Positions 16,900 through 25,097 are shown, counted from the first letter of the stretch. The stretch is DNA of 64,000 nucleotides from Clostridia bacterium (GCA_017527065.1 JAFXQO010000074.1:1-64000); one strand, 5' to 3'. Program-made: numbers and translations. The notes: generated from the letters alone by a model not told the origin.

Positions 16900-18426
16900 T
16901 CATCCCCGAACCCGGATGAACAGCGGCGTCCCGGCGCTGGCCGCGGCCAGGCCGCCGTTGTCCGCCTTCAGCTGCTCCAGGGGGATCCGGTAGCGCCGCC
17001 CGACCGTCCAGAGGGTATCCTCCGCCGAGGGATAATATACGCCCATGCCCCGCCGGCGCGGCTCGGCCTGGGCGGCCTGGGCGTCGGTCACGACGGCGGT
17101 TTCCATCGTCTTCCAGGAGACGCCCCGGGCGGTGAGCACGCATTTGAGCTCCATGCGGTCGCTCATCAGCGCGCTGGCCTCGGCCTCGGAGGCCGTCACC
17201 CAGAGGGCCGCATCCTCGCCGGCGGGCGCGTCCAGCTTGATGGAAAAGGGCAGCTCCGTCCGCACGGAGGCCAGCCGCTCCCCGCCGGAGGGCATGTACA
17301 GCACCGTCGCCTCCAGCACGCCCTGCGCCTTGCCCGCGCCGTTTTCCGCCTCCCAGCCGCTCACCACCGGCCGCACCCGCGCCGCCAGGGCCGCGCCGGC
17401 GCCGGGCGCGCCCTCGGGCAGCAGCAGCGCGCCGCGGAAGGTCTCCCGCGCCTGGACGCACGCCGCGCCGGCGCAGACCGTCAGCGCCTCCCAGGTGAGG
17501 GCGAGGGCGCCGCCGCCGGCCACATAGGCGTCGCTCACGGCGTCCACGCAGTCCTCGCCGTCCAGCCGCGCCGTCACCTGCAGGGCGCATTCCAGCTTCA
17601 GCGCGGCGTCCCCGCCTTCGGTGCCTTCCTCCACCTCCACGTTCAGATCCTGCACCTCGGCCTCGCAGTCCGGCTCGCCCTCGAGCCAGTCCGGCATGGC
17701 CACCAGCTGCTCAAAGGGCAGCTGGCAGCGCACCAGGGCCACCGGCCGGCCCGCCACGCTGCTGGCGATCAGCGACTCCACCTGCACCGCGCCGCTCACC
17801 CGCACGCCCCCCAGATCCCGCTCCGCCGACTCCACGCGGGGCTCCGCCCACTGCATCAGCACCACCCGCGCGTGCAGCGCCCCGGGCAGGCTGACGCTGT
17901 CCGACAGCCGGGCCGTCTCGCTGTTTTCGGCGCTGGTGCGCGCGGAGCAGACCGGAGATGTGAGCGCCTCGACCGGCTCGTCCGCCGCGATCTCCGTCAC
18001 GGCCTCCACCGGCGCGAGGCTGCGCACGCGCACCATCACCGCCACCGTCACCTGGAACACCATGTGTCCGTTGTCGTAGGCCGCCTCCACGTGTTCCACG
18101 GCCGCCCGGGCGCGCACGGCCATCTGCGGCTGCGCGCCCTCCATGTCCACGGCCTGCTCAAACCCGGCGCGGGCTGTGAGGGCCTTGAGGCCGCCTTCCT
18201 CCCCCAGCCGGTACACCGCCTGGCACTGAACCTGGCCCGTGACCAGCACGCGCCCGGCCTGCGCCTCCGCGCCCGTGACCGACGCGAAGGCGTCCTCCAT
18301 CAGCGTCTCCACCGATTCCCGGCCCGCGCCGGGCACCGCCGCCTCCGCCCGCACGGGAATCTGAAACGACGCGCCGCCCACCAGCCTTTCCACTTCGATC
18401 GACCGCTTCGTGCACGATACCTCCAT
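16900..18426 (-). CDS. SPOCS (DUF3794)/LysM protein, spore-morphogenesis-like
   Basis: 508 residues. Repeated DUF3794/SPOCS beta-modules occupy about residues 10-440 (recurring pattern of hydrophobic strands, for example VSGAVQVESLIAS and QCQLPFEQ-like segments), ending in a LysM domain at about 455-505 (GVYYPSAEDTLWTVGRRYRI, PLEQLKADNG). SPOCS plus LysM is the architecture of SipL, which recruits coat proteins to the forespore in clostridia; here the SPOCS part is long. There is no signal peptide, consistent with mother-cell cytoplasm. Start ATG at 18426 with AAGGAGG upstream. The composition is Ala/Glu-rich. Whether it is the true sipL or a paralogue cannot be decided. Confidence 0.75.
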   Translation of the reverse strand: MEVSCTKRSIEVERLVGGASFQIPVRAEAAVPGAGRESVETLMEDAFASVTGAEAQAGRVLVTGQVQCQAVYRLGEEGGLKALTARAGFEQAVDMEGAQPQMAVRARAAVEHVEAAYDNGHMVFQVTVAVMVRVRSLAPVEAVTEIAADEPVEALTSPVCSARTSAENSETARLSDSVSLPGALHARVVLMQWAEPRVESAERDLGGVRVSGAVQVESLIASSVAGRPVALVRCQLPFEQLVAMPDWLEGEPDCEAEVQDLNVEVEEGTEGGDAALKLECALQVTARLDGEDCVDAVSDAYVAGGGALALTWEALTVCAGAACVQARETFRGALLLPEGAPGAGAALAARVRPVVSGWEAENGAGKAQGVLEATVLYMPSGGERLASVRTELPFSIKLDAPAGEDAALWVTASEAEASALMSDRMELKCVLTARGVSWKTMETAVVTDAQAAQAEPRRRGMGVYYPSAEDTLWTVGRRYRIPLEQLKADNGGLAAASAGTPLFIRVRG

Positions 18427-18583
18427 AACCCAGCCTCCTTCCGAGCAGACTGCCGCTCTCTGAAAGATGGATATGCGCGCCCGCGGCGGAATATCTGCGG
18501 CTGCGCACGGGTTTCGCGTCGGTTAATCGCAGGGGCGTCTCATTTGAAAAATGAGAGCGCAAAGCCGCGTTTACGGAAGAAAT

Positions 18584-18898
18584 GCAATGAGTCAACGACG
18601 TATGTGGTAAGAGACCTCTTCCCCCGGCCCCCTTCCCCGCTCTTCGCGAGGACGGGGGAAAAGTTTGTTGTGGGCTTCGCCCACTCGGAGCAGGGCTCCG
18701 CCCTGCACCCGATTCGTTAAAGCGCAATGTGTTCGCTATGACCCCGGGGTCTGGGGCCGTGAGGCTCCAGTGGGTGCAGGGCAAAGCCCTGCTCAGCATG
18801 GGGCGAAGCCCCATATCTATTCTTTCCCCGTCCCCGCGGAGAGCGGGGAAGGGGTGCAGGGGATGGGGTCTGTACGGCATTCGCCGCTGACTCATTGC
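18584..18898. repeat. Long palindromic intergenic repeat (two head-to-head units with terminal inverted repeats)
   Basis: The ends are inverted copies of GCAATGAGTCARCG (18584-18597 and 18885-18898, 13 of 14 bases). The interior contains two inverted copies of a unit of roughly 90 bases, each with a CCCTTCCCCGCTCT..GCG..GACGGGG hairpin, a GGGCTTCGCCC hairpin and a GCAGGGC..GCCCTGC hairpin. It encodes nothing credible and lies between the divergent SPOCS and asd genes (gap 18427-19059). Non-autonomous transposition is likely. Confidence 0.6.
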
Positions 18899-18964
18899 GC
18901 TTCGCTATTCATTTCATTAAGCGTTATTCCAAATAAGACCACCCCGAGTTAATCGGGAATAAAC

Positions 18965-18993
18965 TTGACAGAACGGAATGGCGATGCTATCAT
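18965..18993 (+). promoter_or_regulatory. Promoter of asd
   Basis: TTGACA (18965-18970), 17-bp spacer, TATCAT (18988-18993). The 5' leader would be about 60 bases with no evident riboswitch. Confidence 0.75.
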
Positions 18994-19059
18994 TTCAGTA
19001 TTATTCCGCATAGAATAGACAGAGTTTCCCCAATAATATGAAGGTTTGGAGGCGGGAAA

Positions 19060-20142
19060 ATGCAAAAATACCGCGTGGGCGTCATCGGCGCGACCGGCAT
19101 GGTCGGCCAGAGATTTCTGATGCTCCTGGAAAATCATCCCTGGTTTGAGGTCAAGGCCCTGGCGACCAGCGCGCGCTCGGCCGGGCGGCCTTACCGGGAG
19201 GCGGTGGAGGGCCGCTGGGCCTTCGACTGGGATATCCCGGCCTACGCCGCGGACATGCCCGTGCTGGACGCGGCAGACATCGAAGCCGTGACGAAGGACG
19301 TGGACTTCGTGTTCTGCGCCGTCGATATGCCGAAGGATCAGATCCGCGCCCTGGAGAGCGCCGTCGCATGCACCGAGACGCCGGTCGTCTCCAATAACTC
19401 CGCCCACCGCTGGACGCCGGACGTGCCCGTGATGGTGCCGGAAATCAACGCGGACCACACCGCGGTCATCGAGGCGCAGCGCCGCCGCCTGGGCACCAGG
19501 GTTGGCTTCGTGGCCGCCAAGCCGAACTGCTCCATACAGGGCTATGTGCCCGCGCTGAGCCCGCTGCGCGATTTCGGGCTGAAGCAGATCAGCGTGTGCA
19601 CCTACCAGGCCATTTCCGGCGCGAGCAAGACCTTCAAGCGCTGGCCGGAGATGGTGGACAACGTGATCCCCTTCATCGGCGGCGAGGAGGAGAAGAGCGA
19701 GCGGGAGCCCCTGAAAATCTGGGGCCGCGTGGAAAACGGCCAGATCGTGTGCGCGGAACGGCCGGTCATCAGCGCCCAGTGCTACCGCGTGGCCACGTCG
19801 GACGGACACATGGCCGCCGTGTCGGTGTCCTTCGACAAAAAGCCTCCCAGGGACGAGATCATCGCCCGCTGGAAGGCGTACAAGGGCCTGCCGCAGGAGC
19901 TGAACCTGCCCAGCGCGCCCAAGCAGTTCCTCACCTATTTTGAGGAGGAGAACCGGCCGCAGACCCGGCTCGACCGCGACATCGAGCGCGGCATGGGCGT
20001 GTCCATCGGCAGGCTGCGGGAGGACCCCATCTTCGACTACAAATTCGCCAGCCTGGCCCACAACACCATCCGCGGCGCGGCCGGCGGCGCGGTGCTCACC
20101 GCCGAGCTGCTGTGCGCGCAGGGGTATATCCCGCATAAATAA
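19060..20142 (+). CDS. asd: Aspartate-semialdehyde dehydrogenase
   Basis: Reduces aspartyl-phosphate to aspartate semialdehyde with NADPH, the branch point to lysine/diaminopimelate, threonine and methionine. 360 residues: N-terminal Rossmann motif VGVIGATGMVGQRF, catalytic Cys in KPNCSIQG (about residue 155), and the substrate-binding His region (ATSDGHMAAVSVSF). The length, VSNNSAHR and the C-terminal LAHNTIRGAAGGAV match the fungal/archaeal-type branch rather than the short classical bacterial enzyme. The ATG follows TTTGGAGGCGGG. It is transcribed alone from a near-consensus promoter and ends at a strong terminator after an intergenic repeat. Confidence 0.95.
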   Translation: MQKYRVGVIGATGMVGQRFLMLLENHPWFEVKALATSARSAGRPYREAVEGRWAFDWDIPAYAADMPVLDAADIEAVTKDVDFVFCAVDMPKDQIRALESAVACTETPVVSNNSAHRWTPDVPVMVPEINADHTAVIEAQRRRLGTRVGFVAAKPNCSIQGYVPALSPLRDFGLKQISVCTYQAISGASKTFKRWPEMVDNVIPFIGGEEEKSEREPLKIWGRVENGQIVCAERPVISAQCYRVATSDGHMAAVSVSFDKKPPRDEIIARWKAYKGLPQELNLPSAPKQFLTYFEEENRPQTRLDRDIERGMGVSIGRLREDPIFDYKFASLAHNTIRGAAGGAVLTAELLCAQGYIPHK

Positions 20143-20170
20143 GCAAAAAAAGAGATTCATGACGGAAAGT

Positions 20171-20315
20171 TGTGGGATGCCGACTCCCTTCGTCTCGGCT
20201 GCGCCGAGCCACCTCCCTCAGGGAGGGAGGCAATGTCGTTTCCCTTCGCCGCTGTGAGGCTCCCTCTTTGAGGGAGCTGGCACGCGAAGCGTGACTGAGG
20301 GAGTTGTAATCCACA
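20171..20315. repeat. Intergenic MITE-like repeat with terminal inverted repeats
   Basis: Ends are imperfect inverted copies (TGTGGGATGCCGACTCCCT at 20171-20189; TGTGGATTACAACTCCCT as the complement of 20298-20315). Inside at about 20250-20303 is a paired-hairpin repeat of the CTCCCTC type: a first hairpin, then CACGC-GAA-GCGTG, then a conserved CTGAGGGAG tail. The same architecture appears at 42871-42990. Confidence 0.6.
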
Positions 20316-20343
20316 GAAAAACGTGAAGGACCAAAAAGAAATA

Positions 20344-20387
20344 CCGCCGCGGCGCGTTCCCGTTGGAACGCGCCGCGGCGGTTTTTT
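20344..20387 (+). terminator. Terminator between asd and the convergent C39-like gene
   Basis: A perfect 17-bp stem (20344-20360 with 20365-20381) with a four-base loop and six T. On the minus strand it is also followed by a T-rich stretch, so it likely works in both directions. Confidence 0.85.
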
Positions 20388-20994
20388 ACGCCTGAGGTTC
20401 TTTCTTTTCAAACAGGAAAAACGGCCTGTGCCAGCAGTCCGAGGCGAGGATGGAGAAATCGGCCACGGCCAGATTCCCCTCCATGCGCACCTTGCCCGCG
20501 CGGCCGGGAACGTCGAAGCGGCCGGGGCGGTACATCGGGTCGAGGACCCGCGCCTTTTCCCCCTCTACGCCGACGACGAGCACATAGTGCCCCGAATCGG
20601 AGAACACGCCGATATAGCCCTCCTCCGGACGGTCGCCGTAGGTGTTGGCGATGACCATGCCGCGCCCCGCCGCCAGGAAATCGTAGGCCTCGCCGGCGTC
20701 CTCGGTATCCCTGACGGCCAGGCCGAACCGCGCCGCCACCGCCTTCGAGGCGACGTACAGGTTCGTGCCCACGTCCGCCCGCGCGCCGCACGCCAGGAAG
20801 AATTTCGCCGATTCCTCCGGCGGAAACGGAACGCCCAGCATGTTCTCGATCAGCATGGACACCGACAGCGGCCCGCACCCGTTGTTCGCCAGATTCCCGA
20901 ACCCGTTCTTCGGCGAGGGAAAGGGCACATGCTCATAATCCAACTGACAGTAAAACGACGGAACAGATTTCATAAAAAACCACCACTTTCCCAT
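20386..20994 (-). CDS. C39-like papain-fold protein, probable cysteine peptidase
   Basis: 202 residues with the peptidase C39/papain-like pattern: catalytic Cys in NNGCGPLSVSMLIENMLG (about residue 40), a helical mid-section, His in SDSGHYVLVVGVE (about residue 135) and Asp in ARVLDPMY. No signal peptide, transporter domain or second domain is present, so this is a small cytoplasmic or poorly exported member, not an ABC bacteriocin transporter. Substrate unknown; bacteriocin leader cleavage is only one possibility, and no bacteriocin gene is nearby. The start is uncertain: ATG at 20994 has a GGAG ten bases upstream; ATG at 20973 (MKSVPSFYC) has GGTGG at a better distance. Confidence 0.65.
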   Translation of the reverse strand: MGKWWFFMKSVPSFYCQLDYEHVPFPSPKNGFGNLANNGCGPLSVSMLIENMLGVPFPPEESAKFFLACGARADVGTNLYVASKAVAARFGLAVRDTEDAGEAYDFLAAGRGMVIANTYGDRPEEGYIGVFSDSGHYVLVVGVEGEKARVLDPMYRPGRFDVPGRAGKVRMEGNLAVADFSILASDCWHRPFFLFEKKEPQA

Positions 20995-21061
20995 CCCCGG
21001 AACGCTCCCCCGCGTCCCCTTTCAATCAAACTTTCAATTCCCCATTCCCAATTCCTAATTC

Positions 21062-22243
21062 CTAATTCCTAATTCCCATGTAGTCCAGCACGAACTGCAC
21101 GAACACCTTCACGCCCGTCTCCAGGCCGTCCTCGTCGATGTCCCAGTCCTTGGTGTGGGCCGGGTGGCAGGCGCCCTTCGCCTCGTTGCGCATGCCCAGG
21201 CCGAAGAGCAGGCCGGGCTTGTGCTGCTCGTAGTAGGCGAAGTCCTCGCCGCCGGGAGAGGGCAGCAGCAGCTTCACGCGCTCCGGGCCCACCACCTTGC
21301 GCGCGGAGGCGGCGAAGGCCTCGTAAAGGGCGGGGTCGTTGTGCGCGCTGGGCAGCGGCTCGCCCGACCAGGACAGCGCCCAGGTGACGCCGGTCTCCTC
21401 GGCGGTGAGGCGGACGAGCTTTTCCAGGCGCGCCCGGGCCCAGGCCATGGTCGCGTCCCTGAGGCAGCGGATGGAGCCCTCCATGACGCACTCGTCCGCG
21501 TTGGTGGACACGGTGGAGCCCGCGTGCATGGCGCACACGGCCATCACGCAGGTATCGAAGGGATCCACCTCGCGGCTGACGAGCGTCTGGATGCCGTTGT
21601 AGATCTTTACCCCCGCGGCCAGCGCGTCGACGCCCATGTGGGGCGAGGCCACGTGGACTGACTTGCCGCCCAGGGTGATCTTGTAGGCCACGGAGGTGGC
21701 GTTGGTCACGCCGGGGCAGCTGGATATGACGTGGGTCGGGTCGCCGCAGTTGACGTGGCACATCAGGATGCAGTCGATGTCGTCCATCACGCCGTGCTGG
21801 CACATCACGCTCGCGCCGCTGGGCCGGCCCTCCTCGCAGGGCTGGAACAGCAGCCGCACGCGGCAGTCGATCTGGTCGCGGATGGCGTAGAGCGCGCGCG
21901 CCACGCCGATCATCATGGCCGTGTGCGCGTCGTGCCCGCAGGCGTGCATCACGCCCTCGTTCCGCGAGCGGTAGGGCTTGTCCTGGTTGTTTTCGTGGAT
22001 GGGCAGCGCGTCCATGTCGGCGCGCAGGCCGATGGTGAAGCCCGTCTTCTCCGGGTTGATGGTGGCCACGGTGGTGTACTGGCCGTACTTGTCGGCCTCG
22101 TAGGGAACGCCGATCCTGTCCAGCTCTTCGCGCACCAGCGCGGCGGTTTTGGGCAGGTCCCAGCGGAGTTCGGGATACATGTGCAGCTGGCGGCGGATGC
22201 GCACCAGTTCTTCCTGGTCGATGAAGGGGATACGGCTGTCCAT
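21062..22243 (-). CDS. M20-family amidohydrolase (HipO-like)
   Basis: 393-residue zinc/manganese amidase or deacylase acting on N-acyl amino acids or related amides. Metal and catalytic motifs: GLRADMDALPI, HACGHDAHTAMM (metal Cys/His), QPCEEG (catalytic/metal Glu pair) and HPAHTKDWDID near the C-terminus; the central dimerisation domain lies at about residues 185-295. Cytoplasmic. The ATG at 22243 has GGGAGG nine bases upstream. The stop codon lies within a tandem array of a 7-bp unit (see findings). The exact acyl substrate cannot be told. Confidence 0.9.
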   Translation of the reverse strand: MDSRIPFIDQEELVRIRRQLHMYPELRWDLPKTAALVREELDRIGVPYEADKYGQYTTVATINPEKTGFTIGLRADMDALPIHENNQDKPYRSRNEGVMHACGHDAHTAMMIGVARALYAIRDQIDCRVRLLFQPCEEGRPSGASVMCQHGVMDDIDCILMCHVNCGDPTHVISSCPGVTNATSVAYKITLGGKSVHVASPHMGVDALAAGVKIYNGIQTLVSREVDPFDTCVMAVCAMHAGSTVSTNADECVMEGSIRCLRDATMAWARARLEKLVRLTAEETGVTWALSWSGEPLPSAHNDPALYEAFAASARKVVGPERVKLLLPSPGGEDFAYYEQHKPGLLFGLGMRNEAKGACHPAHTKDWDIDEDGLETGVKVFVQFVLDYMGIRN

Positions 22244-22278
22244 GGTGTATGGCCTCCCGCGTTGTTTTTTTCAGCCGT

Positions 22279-22307
22279 ATTATAGCACAGCGCGCCGGAG
22301 GCGGCAA
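22279..22307 (-). promoter_or_regulatory. Promoter of the M20 amidohydrolase
   Basis: Minus strand: TTGCCG (22307-22302), 17-bp spacer, TGC-TATAAT (TATAAT at 22284-22279, extended -10). Confidence 0.6.
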
Positions 22308-22320
22308 GGCGGTTTGCGGG

Positions 22321-22360
22321 AAAAAAGCGGACGGCACTCTGTCCTCTGAGCGCCGTCCGC
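22321..22360 (-). terminator. Terminator of the zinc-ribbon gene
   Basis: GCGGACGGC / GCCGTCCGC stem (22352-22360 with 22327-22335) followed on the minus strand by six T (22326-22321). Confidence 0.8.
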
Positions 22361-22381
22361 GGGATATTCACGATGGGTCTG

Positions 22382-23029
22382 TCATTCGCCGGCTTCCGGC
22401 TTCGGCTCCTCGCCGGGTTCCGGTTCAGTGGTTTCGGGTTCCGGTTCAGTGGTTTCCGGTTCAGGTTCGGTGGCTTCGGTTTCCGGCTCGGCAGCTTCGG
22501 GTTCAGGTTCAGCGGCTTCGGGCTCCGGCCCGGCTTCATCGGCTTCCGGCTCGGCGGCGGCCTCCGGCCTGGCGTCGGGCCAGTTGATGTACACGTCGCG
22601 GCCGTCCCCGGCGGGGGCTTCGGCCTCCGGTTCGGCTTCAGGGGCGGGCTCGGCCGGCTTCTCCGGTTCGGCGGGCGCCTTGACCTCGAGCTTCGCGCCG
22701 CACTTGCTGCAGAACAGCGCGCCTTCCTCCACCACGTTGCCGCAGACCGCGCAGCGGCACACGCCGTTGATCTCGTCCACCTTGCCGCGCAGCTTGTCGA
22801 TCTCCTGGGCGAGGGCGGTCACGCGGTCGCACAGGGCGTCGATGCTCTCCTCGGGCTGAACGCCCCTCTGGCGGCAGCTGTAATAGAGCTGGCCGATCTG
22901 GTGATACAGGGAGTCAAATTCGGCCTGCTTCTGGTTGATCTGATGCTGAATTTTCGCCACCTCAGTCGTCTTCTGGGCGGATTGGTAGATGCCGTTGATG
23001 CGCTTGCTGAATTCATCGAAAAAGGCCAT
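22382..23029 (-). CDS. Coiled-coil/zinc-ribbon protein with long acidic Glu-Pro tail
   Basis: 215 residues. Residues about 1-90 (from MAFFDEFSKRINGIYQSAQK) are helical with a coiled-coil character; a zinc ribbon follows (CRCAVCGNVVEEGALFCSKC, about residues 92-111); the last ~95 residues are low-complexity Glu/Pro/Ala/Thr repeats (EPEPET, EPEPEA). Related clostridial proteins of unknown function share the helix-ribbon layout. No membrane segment. The ATG at 23029 follows AAAGGAG; an earlier in-frame TTG lacks a ribosome site. Strong -35/-10 upstream. The tail is repetitive at DNA level and probably length-variable. Confidence 0.7.
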   Translation of the reverse strand: MAFFDEFSKRINGIYQSAQKTTEVAKIQHQINQKQAEFDSLYHQIGQLYYSCRQRGVQPEESIDALCDRVTALAQEIDKLRGKVDEINGVCRCAVCGNVVEEGALFCSKCGAKLEVKAPAEPEKPAEPAPEAEPEAEAPAGDGRDVYINWPDARPEAAAEPEADEAGPEPEAAEPEPEAAEPETEATEPEPETTEPEPETTEPEPGEEPKPEAGE

Positions 23030-23109
23030 TTCATTCACTCCTTTGACTGTTGTCAACCGGCCGCGCTGGATCAGTCTATGCCGGCGGTCCTGCCTTTATT
23101 CTGTGAAGT

Positions 23110-23138
23110 ATTATAACCAGCGCGGGGAGAATTATCAA
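23110..23138 (-). promoter_or_regulatory. Promoter of the zinc-ribbon gene
   Basis: Minus strand TTGATA (23138-23133), 17-bp spacer, TATAAT (23115-23110). Confidence 0.75.
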
Positions 23139-23229
23139 GGCTGTGAGGCGTTTTCACGCTGTTTTCTAGTATAATTCTAATCTTTCGGCGCAAAATGAAG
23201 GCAAAAAAGAGAATTCGCCGGAGGATATC

Positions 23230-23946
23230 ATGCTCACGCTGTTCATTCGGGCCATCATCCTGTATATCGCGCTGATGGCGTTTACCAGGGCCATGGGCAA
23301 GCGCCAGCTGGGGCAGTTCCAGCCCTACGAGCTGGTCATGACCATGCTGATCGCCAACCTGGTGGCCGCGCCGATGGGGGACGTGGCCACGCCCCTGCTG
23401 CACGGCATACTGCCCGTGGCGGCCATGTTCGTGGTCCATTCCGCCATCACCCTGCTGAGCATGCGCAGCGACCGCATGCGCTGCTTCTTTTCCGGCAAGC
23501 CCTCGGTCATCATGGCGCGGGGCGTCTGGCAGGAGGCGGAGATGCGGCGGCTGTGCCTCACCCTGTCGGACGCGCTGGAGGGCCTGCGCGCGGCGGGCAT
23601 CCTCGATCCCGGCGAGGCCGAAACCGCCATCCTGGAGGCCAACGGCAGCATCTCCGCCTTTCCCCGGGCGGCGCAGCGGCCCGCCTCCGCCCAGGACATG
23701 GGCGTTCAGACGGTCTACCAGGGCGCGCCGCTCATCCTGGCCATGGACGGGCGCGCCCAGAGCGGCAGCCTGGCCGTCGCGGGCCGAGACGAGGCCTGGC
23801 TCGACGCCGCGCTGGCGGCCCGGGGCCTGTCCACGCGGAACGTGTTTTTCTGCTGGCTGGACACCCAGGGGCTGATGACCGTTCAGGAGCGGGGCGGCGC
23901 GGTGAGCCGCTTCCAGGCGATGAAACCGGAGGAGGTGAACTGGTGA
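23230..23946 (+). CDS. DUF421 (YetF-family) membrane protein
   Basis: 238 residues: three N-terminal membrane helices (about 5-25, 38-55, 60-80) with the family pattern FTRAMGKRQLGQFQPYELVMTMLIANL, then a cytoplasmic alpha/beta domain (about 85-225) holding KPSVIMARGVW. This matches the YetF/YdfS group; some members influence spore properties, but the biochemical role is unknown. GGAGG precedes the ATG. Immediately followed, one base after the stop, by a DUF4363 gene, a pair commonly found together in clostridia, so the two likely act in one membrane complex. Confidence 0.85.
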   Translation: MLTLFIRAIILYIALMAFTRAMGKRQLGQFQPYELVMTMLIANLVAAPMGDVATPLLHGILPVAAMFVVHSAITLLSMRSDRMRCFFSGKPSVIMARGVWQEAEMRRLCLTLSDALEGLRAAGILDPGEAETAILEANGSISAFPRAAQRPASAQDMGVQTVYQGAPLILAMDGRAQSGSLAVAGRDEAWLDAALAARGLSTRNVFFCWLDTQGLMTVQERGGAVSRFQAMKPEEVNW

Positions 23947-23947
23947 C

Positions 23948-24331
23948 ATGAAGCGGTGCTTTATCTCTATGCTGGCGGCGCTGCTGCTCTCGTTGGGGAT
24001 CTGCCTGGGTTCGTTTCTGTTCATGCGGCATGTGGCCGAGGAGATCGAGGCCATGCGCACGCAGATCCTGCGCCTGGCGGAATCGGGCGACGAGGCCGGG
24101 GCGCGGGAGCGCATGACGCAGATGGCCGAAATGTGGGAGAAGCACGAGCCGCTGCTGGAGGCCATTTCGCCCCACGACACGCTGCACGCCGTGACGGAGC
24201 TCATCATCGAGGCCGACGCCAACCTGAACACCCGCGATATCGACGATTTCAACCGCTCCATGATGCTTTTGGGCATGGCCATCGAGCACCTGTATATGGA
24301 GGAGCGGCTGCGGCCGGAGAACATCTTATGA
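23948..24331 (+). CDS. DUF4363-family small membrane-anchored protein
   Basis: 127 residues: one N-terminal membrane anchor (ISMLAALLLSLGICLGSFLF), then an all-helical extracytoplasmic part (about 27-127). DUF4363 proteins usually follow DUF421 genes, as here. No catalytic residues are known. Translation is coupled to the upstream gene (GTGACATG junction). Confidence 0.8.
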   Translation: MKRCFISMLAALLLSLGICLGSFLFMRHVAEEIEAMRTQILRLAESGDEAGARERMTQMAEMWEKHEPLLEAISPHDTLHAVTELIIEADANLNTRDIDDFNRSMMLLGMAIEHLYMEERLRPENIL

Positions 24332-24356
24332 GAACGCAAAAACGGCATATCATCGG

Positions 24357-24378
24357 AGCCCCTTCGCGGGGCTTTTGT
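24357..24378 (+). terminator. Terminator after DUF4363 gene
   Basis: AGCCCC-TTCGC-GGGGCT stem followed by TTTGTT; short but typical. Confidence 0.7.
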
Positions 24379-24406
24379 TAATTCTCGCCTTTTTTTCCCG
24401 CATGTA

Positions 24407-24435
24407 TTGACACCGCGCGCCCGTCTGAATATAAT
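24407..24435 (+). promoter_or_regulatory. Consensus promoter of the zinc-export locus
   Basis: TTGACA (24407-24412), exactly 17 bp, TATAAT (24430-24435): a perfect sigma-A consensus, fitting a gene held off by a repressor. Confidence 0.9.
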
Positions 24436-24439
24436 AATC

Positions 24440-24465
24440 ATATGAGCAGTTATTCAAATGTTCAA
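24440..24465 (+). promoter_or_regulatory. SmtB/CzrA-type operator overlapping the transcription start
   Basis: ATATGAGCAGTTATTCAAAT followed by GTTCAA; an imperfect inverted repeat of the 12-2-12 form bound by zinc-sensing ArsR/SmtB repressors, very like the cyanobacterial smt operator as recalled from the literature. It starts four bases after the -10. Confidence 0.7.
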
Positions 24466-24477
24466 GGGAGTGATTCC

Positions 24478-24804
24478 ATGGAGCGCGAGGCCCTGCCCCA
24501 GGCCGGCGAGTGCGACATCCTGCCGGACGACGAGATCCTGTACGACCTGGCGGAGCTTTTCAAGGTGTTCGGCGACACCACGCGGGTGAAGATCCTCTAC
24601 GTGCTGTTCGAGAGCGAGCTGTGCGTGAACGACATCGCGCTGCGCCTGACCATGACGCCCTCCGCCGTGAGCCACCAGCTGCGCATTCTGAAGACCTCGA
24701 AGCTGGTGAAGTTCCGCCGCGACGGCAAGACGGTCTTCTATTCCCTGGACGACGACCACGTGCGTTCCATGATCGCCATGGGGCTCGAGCATATCACCGA
24801 ATGA
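24478..24804 (+). CDS. ArsR/SmtB-family zinc-responsive repressor
   Basis: 108 residues, winged helix with recognition segment TPSAVSHQLRILKTSKLV and wing FRRDGKTVFYSL. The C-terminal alpha-5 helix carries D-x-H, then His at +11 and Glu at +14 from that His (DDHVRSMIAMGLEHITE), the zinc site of SmtB/CzrA. The Cys pair of CadC-type cadmium/lead sensors is incomplete (ELCVND), so zinc is the likely inducer. Start ATG at 24478 follows AAGGGAG; an upstream ATG at 24442 lies in the operator. It is first in a row with a metal chaperone and P1B ATPase, which it should control. Confidence 0.9.
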   Translation: MEREALPQAGECDILPDDEILYDLAELFKVFGDTTRVKILYVLFESELCVNDIALRLTMTPSAVSHQLRILKTSKLVKFRRDGKTVFYSLDDDHVRSMIAMGLEHITE

Positions 24805-24834
24805 CGGGATACATCAGAGAGGAGACGGACTGCC

Positions 24835-25053
24835 ATGAAGAAAAAGTTCAGGGTCGAGGTCGACTGCGCGAACTGCGCCGCGAAGATGGAGGACGCCGTG
24901 AAGAAGGTGCCCGGGGTGAAGGACGCCACCGTGAGCTTCATGACGCAGAAGCTGGCTATCGAAGCCGACGACGACCGCTTCGAGGAGATCATGCGGGACG
25001 TGGTCAAGGCCTGCAAAAAGGTGGAGCCGGACTGCGAAATCTATCTGAAATGA
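24835..25053 (+). CDS. Stand-alone heavy-metal-associated (HMA) domain protein
   Basis: 72-residue ferredoxin-like metal chaperone with the metal-binding CANC motif (VDCANCAAKM, C11 and C14). The ATPase encoded at 25692 lacks an N-terminal HMA domain, and this protein is best read as that domain supplied separately. DCANCA is the variant common in zinc/cadmium ATPases rather than the copper GMTCxxC form. A partial terminator follows. Confidence 0.88.
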   Translation: MKKKFRVEVDCANCAAKMEDAVKKVPGVKDATVSFMTQKLAIEADDDRFEEIMRDVVKACKKVEPDCEIYLK

Positions 25054-25062
25054 GTTTACCCC

Positions 25063-25097
25063 ACGGGCCCGGCTTTGTCCGCGGCCCGTTTCTTTCG
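25063..25097 (+). terminator. Weak terminator after the HMA gene
   Basis: ACGGGCC (25063-25069) pairs with GGCCCGT (25083-25089), followed by TTCTTTC. Likely leaky, allowing the ATPase to be expressed at lower level than the chaperone. Confidence 0.5.

Noticed and set aside
18665-18952. 95-codon frame in the palindromic repeat
   Set aside because: The translation is dictated by the inverted repeats and has no ribosome site.
20386-20994. Bacteriocin-processing C39 peptidase
   Set aside because: No ABC transporter domain and no precursor peptide gene nearby; only the papain-like pattern is supported.
22382-22640. Surface adhesin based on Glu-Pro repeats
   Set aside because: No signal peptide or anchor; the repeats are a cytoplasmic low-complexity tail on a zinc-ribbon protein.
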